A DNA stretch of 44,756 bases from CAYRAV01 sp964422365 (GTDB taxonomy: Bacteria > Bacillota > Clostridia > Lachnospirales > Lachnospiraceae). Position 1 is the stretch's first letter. Each line of letters starts with the position of its first letter. Shown here piece by piece: positions 41,136-44,756 of this stretch. The position numbers and the translations under genes are program-made. The notes under the pieces are model-generated. The model was not told the DNA's origin, did not search any database, and saw only the letters and a list, made by a program, of their open reading frames with translations. The stretch spans positions 1-44,756 of the forward strand of contig CAYRAV010000022.1 in NCBI GenBank assembly GCA_964422365.1. The letters run 5' to 3'.

Positions 41136-42167
41136 ATGCAAAAAATGATTGGTAAACAGAGTATTGCTTTTGAAAACCCGCCATATATATTAGGGTGTGC
41201 CTCTGTAGTGGGAAAAAAAGAAGGCGAAGGAGCATTAGGAAAATATTTTGATTTTATTGATGAAGATCCTATGTTTGGAGGAAAGTCATGGGAAGAGGCG
41301 GAAAGTAATCTGCAAAAAAAAGCAGCAGAACTGGCATTACAAAAGTCAGGATTGAAAGCAAAGGATATCAGATATCTGGCAGCGGGAGATTTATTGGATC
41401 AGTTGGTGGCAACTTCATTTGGCCTGATGAGTTTGGAGATACCATTATTTGGATTGTATGGGGCATGTTCTACAATGGGTGAGAGTCTGACATTGGCATC
41501 TATTCTGGTAGAAGGCGGTTATGCAGACAGAGTAATGGCAGTTACTTCTAGTCATAATGCCAGTGCAGAACGCCAATTTCGATTTCCGCTGGCATATGGA
41601 AATCAAAAACCTTTATCAGCAACATGGACAGTGACAGGAAGTGGAGCATTCATTTTAGGAAAAGAACAGCTTAAGCAGAAAAGCAGTCTGAAAGTAAAAA
41701 TAGAGGGTATTACTACAGGAAAAATTATGGATTTTGGCATTAAGGATTCCATGAATATGGGAGCGTGCATGGCGCCAGCAGCATTACAGGTGATTTTGCA
41801 GAATTTTGAGGATTTTGGGAGAAAACCAGAGGATTATGATAAGATTATTACTGGTGATCTAGGATGTGTTGGAAAGAAAATTTTGCTGGATATGCTGTTG
41901 GAAAAAGGATATGATATTAGTAATAATTATATGGATTGTGGTATGGAAATATACAATAGAGAAGAACAAGATGTACATTCTGGTGGAAGTGGGTGCGGCT
42001 GCTGTGCAGTAACACTGGCAGGGTACATTATGGAACAATTCAGACTCGGAATATGGAAAAAAATATTATTTGTTCCAACAGGAGCATTATTATCAAAGGT
42101 AACTTACAATGAGAGTAGAAATGTGCCATCTATTGCACATGGTGTCATAATTAGCAAGGAAGAATAA
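41136..42167 (+). CDS. spoVAD: Stage V sporulation protein AD (SpoVAD)
   Basis: The product has 343 residues with a thiolase-like fold, matching SpoVAD, which binds dipicolinic acid and helps move it into the developing spore with the SpoVA channel. Visible landmarks: PPYILGCASVVGKKEGEGALGKYFD, FGGKSWEEAE, the central GLYGACSTMGESLTLAS with the thiolase-like Cys position, TSSHNASAERQFRFPLAYGNQKP, and DVHSGGSGCGCCAVTLAGYI near the end. ATG 41136 has ATGAGGAA before it. It is followed by spoVAE 46 bases later. spoVAC, usually directly upstream, is absent; rpmF and a repeat-filled gap are there instead. Confidence 0.93.
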   Translation: MQKMIGKQSIAFENPPYILGCASVVGKKEGEGALGKYFDFIDEDPMFGGKSWEEAESNLQKKAAELALQKSGLKAKDIRYLAAGDLLDQLVATSFGLMSLEIPLFGLYGACSTMGESLTLASILVEGGYADRVMAVTSSHNASAERQFRFPLAYGNQKPLSATWTVTGSGAFILGKEQLKQKSSLKVKIEGITTGKIMDFGIKDSMNMGACMAPAALQVILQNFEDFGRKPEDYDKIITGDLGCVGKKILLDMLLEKGYDISNNYMDCGMEIYNREEQDVHSGGSGCGCCAVTLAGYIMEQFRLGIWKKILFVPTGALLSKVTYNESRNVPSIAHGVIISKEE

Positions 42168-42213
42168 TATAGAACGAAAGTGTAAAAAAATAACGGTTAG
42201 GAGATGAAATACT

Positions 42214-42570
42214 ATGAATTATTTGATTGCATTTATTGTGGGTGGTGTTATCTGTGCTTTGGTGCAGCTTTTGATGGATAATACGAAATTAATGCCTGGA
42301 AGAATTATGGTAATATTGGTCTGCACAGGGGCTGTGTTAGGAGCAATTGGTATTTATGAGCCGTTTTCAAAATGGGCAGGTGCAGGGGCAACTGTACCGC
42401 TGGTTGGATTTGGGAATGTATTATTTCAGGGGGTAAAAAAAGCAATAGATGCGAATGGTTTTATGGGATTATTTCAGGGGGGATTTAAAGCTTCAGCAGT
42501 GGGAATATCTGCAGCATTAATTTTTGGATATATTTCCTCATGGATTTTTAAACCTAAAATGAAAGTATAA
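42214..42570 (+). CDS. spoVAE: Stage V sporulation protein AE (SpoVAE, SpoVAEB type)
   Basis: The product has 118 residues with about four membrane helices (YLIAFIVGGVICALVQLLMD; IMVILVCTGAVLGAIGIYEPF; a loop with GAGATVPLVGFGNVLFQGVKKAI; FKASAVGISAALIFGYISSWIF). The PLVGFG segment and the length match SpoVAEB/SpoVAC-like channel components that pass dipicolinic acid in the spore inner membrane. TAGGAGATG lies upstream of ATG 42214. It is co-transcribed with spoVAD and followed by a terminator. Confidence 0.9.
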   Translation: MNYLIAFIVGGVICALVQLLMDNTKLMPGRIMVILVCTGAVLGAIGIYEPFSKWAGAGATVPLVGFGNVLFQGVKKAIDANGFMGLFQGGFKASAVGISAALIFGYISSWIFKPKMKV

Positions 42571-42599
42571 GCATGCGCGCTGCTTTTTATATAGATTTT

Positions 42600-42629
42600 G
42601 AGGCTTGGTCAAGGACTGAGTCTCTTTTT
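42600..42629 (+). terminator. Terminator after spoVAE
   Basis: GAGGCTTGGTC pairs with GACTGAGTCTC around AAG with wobble pairs and a small bulge, followed by TTTTT (42625-42629). Confidence 0.65.
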
Positions 42630-42640
42630 ATGCATTTCTT

Positions 42641-42669
42641 TTGACTTTTACAAGGAAAAAAGGTATACT
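42641..42669 (+). promoter_or_regulatory. Promoter of corA
   Basis: TTGACT (42641-42646), 17-base spacer, TATACT (42664-42669), about 30 bases before ATG 42700. Confidence 0.75.
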
Positions 42670-42699
42670 AAAAGAAGCAAACCAAAGGAGATAACAGAA

Positions 42700-43641
42700 A
42701 TGATAAGAATATTTAAATCGATTGAAGGTGTATTACACCGAGTGGATGACATTACAGAAAATGTCTGGGTTTGTTTGACAAAGCCAACAACGGAAGAGAT
42801 TCAGGAGGTGGCACAGAAATGTCAGATTGATGCGGATGATTTAAAGGCATCACTGGATGAGGAAGAAGCCTCCCGTATTGAAATTACTGATAGTTATACT
42901 CTTATTTTGGTTGATGTTCCCTCGAAGGAAATACGAAATGGTAACAATGCCTATACAACCCTTCCACTTGCGATTATTATGACAGAAAATATTATTATTA
43001 CAGTTTGCTTAGAGGATACCATTGTTCTGAAACCGTTTATTAATGATCGTGTAAAAGGTTTTCGAACAAGTAAAAAAACTCGTTTTATTTATCAAATTTT
43101 ATATAGCAACACATCGGTTTATTTGAATTATTTGCGGCGAATAGACAGACAGAGAGAAGAGATAGAAGGCCGATTGGACAATGGAATGAAAAATGAAGAT
43201 TTAATTGAACTTCATGAGTTAGAGTCGAACTTGGTATATTTTGCAACATCATTAAGAGTAAATGGTGTTGTATTAGATAAATTAACCAGATATGAAAAAA
43301 TCAAACAATATGCAGAGGATCAGGAATTGTTAAATGATGTGATTATAGAAAATAAACAGGCAATTGAGATGGCCAATATCTATCGTGACATTTTAAATGG
43401 TACAAGGGAGCTGATTGCATCTCTTATTGATAATAATGTGAATACAGTTATGAAATTTTTGGCCTCTATTACATTAATTATGGCAATTCCTACAATGATT
43501 TCCGGATTTTATGGAATGAACGTAAATTCTTTAGGAATGCCATTTGCTAATAATGTCAATGGATTTGCAATTGTGCTTTTGATTACTATAGTAATATGCC
43601 TGATTTCAGCATGGATATTAAAGAAAAAAGATTTATTCTAA
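42700..43641 (+). CDS. corA: CorA-family magnesium/cobalt transporter
   Basis: The product has 313 residues. An N-terminal cytoplasmic domain of about 250 residues (beta-rich, then long stalk helices) is followed by two C-terminal helices. The selectivity signature GMN is at 272-274 (SGFYGMNVNSLG), right after helix 1 (MKFLASITLIMAIPTMI), and the protein ends with helix 2 and the basic tail KKKDLF. CorA channels form pentamers and admit Mg2+. ATG 42700 is nine bases after AAAGGAG; the frame continues 34 codons upstream through the promoter, so the longer version is wrong. It has its own promoter. The Hpt gene follows 101 bases later. Confidence 0.92.
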   Translation: MIRIFKSIEGVLHRVDDITENVWVCLTKPTTEEIQEVAQKCQIDADDLKASLDEEEASRIEITDSYTLILVDVPSKEIRNGNNAYTTLPLAIIMTENIIITVCLEDTIVLKPFINDRVKGFRTSKKTRFIYQILYSNTSVYLNYLRRIDRQREEIEGRLDNGMKNEDLIELHELESNLVYFATSLRVNGVVLDKLTRYEKIKQYAEDQELLNDVIIENKQAIEMANIYRDILNGTRELIASLIDNNVNTVMKFLASITLIMAIPTMISGFYGMNVNSLGMPFANNVNGFAIVLLITIVICLISAWILKKKDLF

Positions 43642-43742
43642 ATCAATTATTGATAAATACTTCAAAAGGAAGTATAATATAGAAAATGACTATAAGTCAG
43701 AAACAATTAGAGATTAAATTATGGAATTTGAGGAGGAACAGG

Positions 43743-44099
43743 ATGCAGGAACAATTATTAGTGGAATTAGAAAGTATAGGAAATAAGATTTCTGAGATGG
43801 TAAACAGATTTGCGGGAAATGAGATGGTTTGTACAACTTTAATAAAAAAATTTCCTACAGACCCTAATTTTGAAGCGTATGTAAAACAGGTTCGTTCTGG
43901 TAATTATAACGAAGCAGAAAAAAGTATCCATACATTAAAGGGGGTATCAAGTAATCTGGGGTTAACAAAAATTAGGGAACTTACCCAGTTGATTTTAGAC
44001 GATATTAGGGCAGGACAATATAATAATTTAAATGAATTGACAGAACAGTTAGAAAAGGTTTACCATGAAGCAGTAGCAATTATCCAAAAATATATGTAA
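43743..44099 (+). CDS. Stand-alone Hpt (histidine phosphotransfer) domain protein
   Basis: The product has 118 residues, mostly helical. The Hpt signature is SIHTLKGVSSNLGL with phospho-acceptor H63 and the following Lys-Gly; this four-helix-bundle domain passes phosphate between receiver domains of two-component systems. GAGGAGG is six bases before ATG 43743; an in-frame ATG at 43686 lacks a ribosome site. No hybrid kinase or receiver gene is next to it, so its partners are unknown. A terminator follows directly. Confidence 0.85.
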   Translation: MQEQLLVELESIGNKISEMVNRFAGNEMVCTTLIKKFPTDPNFEAYVKQVRSGNYNEAEKSIHTLKGVSSNLGLTKIRELTQLILDDIRAGQYNNLNELTEQLEKVYHEAVAIIQKYM

Positions 44100-44106
44100 C
44101 AACAAG

Positions 44107-44133
44107 AAGAGTGAAAAATATTCACTCTTTTTT
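44107..44133 (+). terminator. Intrinsic terminator after the Hpt gene
   Basis: AAGAGTGAA (44107-44115) pairs perfectly with TTCACTCTT (44121-44129), followed by a T run. Confidence 0.9.
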
Positions 44134-44381
44134 GCATTGAATACTTTTTTGAAAGATAATTACAGATTTGCTAAATGGTCTATAATATGGTATGGCAGCT
44201 GTCAAATATATAATATTTATAACATCAGCTATAAAAATGCTAATAATAGATAAAAATATCCATATAAGACCGAATAATACCGTATCAGTTAAAAGCAGAA
44301 AGGTTGAAAGTGCTAAAAAATTTTGTTATAATCAGTGAATGGCTTATGTTTATTATTGCGGGCAAGGAAAATTAAGTTTTG

Positions 44382-44545
44382 GATAGGTTGGTGCAGAATA
44401 TTTTTTCGAGAGTGCTGTTTTATAAACGCAGGCACAGCAGTGGCTGCGTTGAAGCTTCAGGAGTAGTGTTCTCAGGGAAATAGGCAAGTCAAACTACCGA
44501 TGATTTCATATTTGTTGTATTAGAGCGTATTTGAAAATTCATTGC
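44382..44545. repeat. R2 element (copy B) joined to an R3 end
   Basis: Aligns with 10006-10138 (AATATTTTTT, GAGAGTGCTG, AGGAGTA, CAAGTCAAACTACC, TTGTTGTAT). The CAGC-agtg-GCTG hairpin at 44435-44446 is the counterpart of GCAGC-ggt-GCTGC in copy A. 44522-44545 is the R3 end (AGAGCGTATTTGAAAATTC). The region 44134-44381 before it is AT-rich and shows no gene. Confidence 0.6.
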
Positions 44546-44597
44546 TGCAATCTGCACGCCCCGCTTTGCGTACCCATCCGGGCATACCAAAATCGAT

Positions 44598-44756
44598 GCC
44601 CATTCGGGCTGACGGACTTCGTCCGATATGGTATACCCATCCGGGTATCCCGTAACTCATGCCCATTCGGGCTGGCGGACTTCGTCCGATATGGTATACC
44701 TATCCGGGTATCCCGTAACTCATGCCCATTCGGGCTGGCGGACTTCGTCCGATATG
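44598..44756. repeat. 63-bp tandem repeat (R4 units) running off the window
   Basis: GCCCATTCGGGCTG begins at 44598, 44661 and 44724, exactly 63 bases apart, with one base difference between units. Each unit holds two small hairpins (GCCCattcGGGC and GGACttcGTCC) and GGTATACC. At least 2.5 units are present and the array continues beyond 44756. Single R4 units occur at 8802, 25778 and 40929. Confidence 0.85.

Noticed and set aside
44598..44756. CRISPR array
   Set aside because: Units are contiguous 63-bp copies with no unique spacers, and no cas genes are in the window.

Overview
The window looks like chromosome of a low-GC, spore-forming anaerobic Firmicute, most likely a gut Lachnospiraceae-type Clostridia. 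Reasons: AT-rich purine-biased codons, strong AGGAGG ribosome binding sites, spoVAD/spoVAE, the Clostridia gene order tmcAL | pta-ackA-DUF177-rpmF, a HisZ-dependent short HisG, and many short palindromic intergenic repeats. No rRNA, tRNA, CRISPR array, prophage or complete insertion sequence was seen.

Layout: (1) 1-2095, tail of an ABC permease and an OmpR-type response regulator/histidine kinase pair, interrupted by two copies of a GGTAAC-ended palindromic repeat. (2) 2218-10703, housekeeping genes: small alarmone synthetase, RsmF- and RsuA-type rRNA modification enzymes, a HAD phosphatase, YgiQ radical SAM, a membrane protein of unknown function, an RluA-type pseudouridine synthase and RecU. 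(3) 10899-22823, histidine biosynthesis (hisZ-hisG-hisD ... hisB-hisIE) from a consensus promoter. It is split between hisD and hisB by a complete D-Ala-D-Ser type vanG-like cluster (vanR-vanS-vanG-vanXY-vanT) with its own internal terminator, a helically phased array of likely VanR boxes and a final terminator. (4) 22932-24664, two overlapping HAD phosphatases. (5) 24800-30568, a TetR regulator, an MMPL/RND exporter and a secreted Leu/Gly heptad-repeat protein; two matching TGA-N7-TCA palindromes flank the exporter promoter. (6) 30866-34901, alaS behind a promoter-proximal terminator, then a Kef-type antiporter. (7) 35148-40680, tmcAL (minus strand), pta, ackA, DUF177 and rpmF, i.e. acetate production plus ribosome assembly. 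(8) 41136-44099, spoVAD-spoVAE, a CorA transporter and a stand-alone Hpt protein. (9) 44134-44756, no gene: a conserved intergenic element followed by a 63-bp tandem repeat that runs off the window.

The main point of interest is the van cluster inside the histidine operon. VanRS have no visible promoter of their own and lie 61 bases after hisD, so the sensor may be supplied by his transcription, while vanG-vanXY-vanT appear to be under VanR control. hisB-hisIE are cut off from the his promoter by two terminators. A second theme is at least five families of short dispersed repeats, with copies next to ackA, hisB, recU, alaS, tetR and the first two-component pair.
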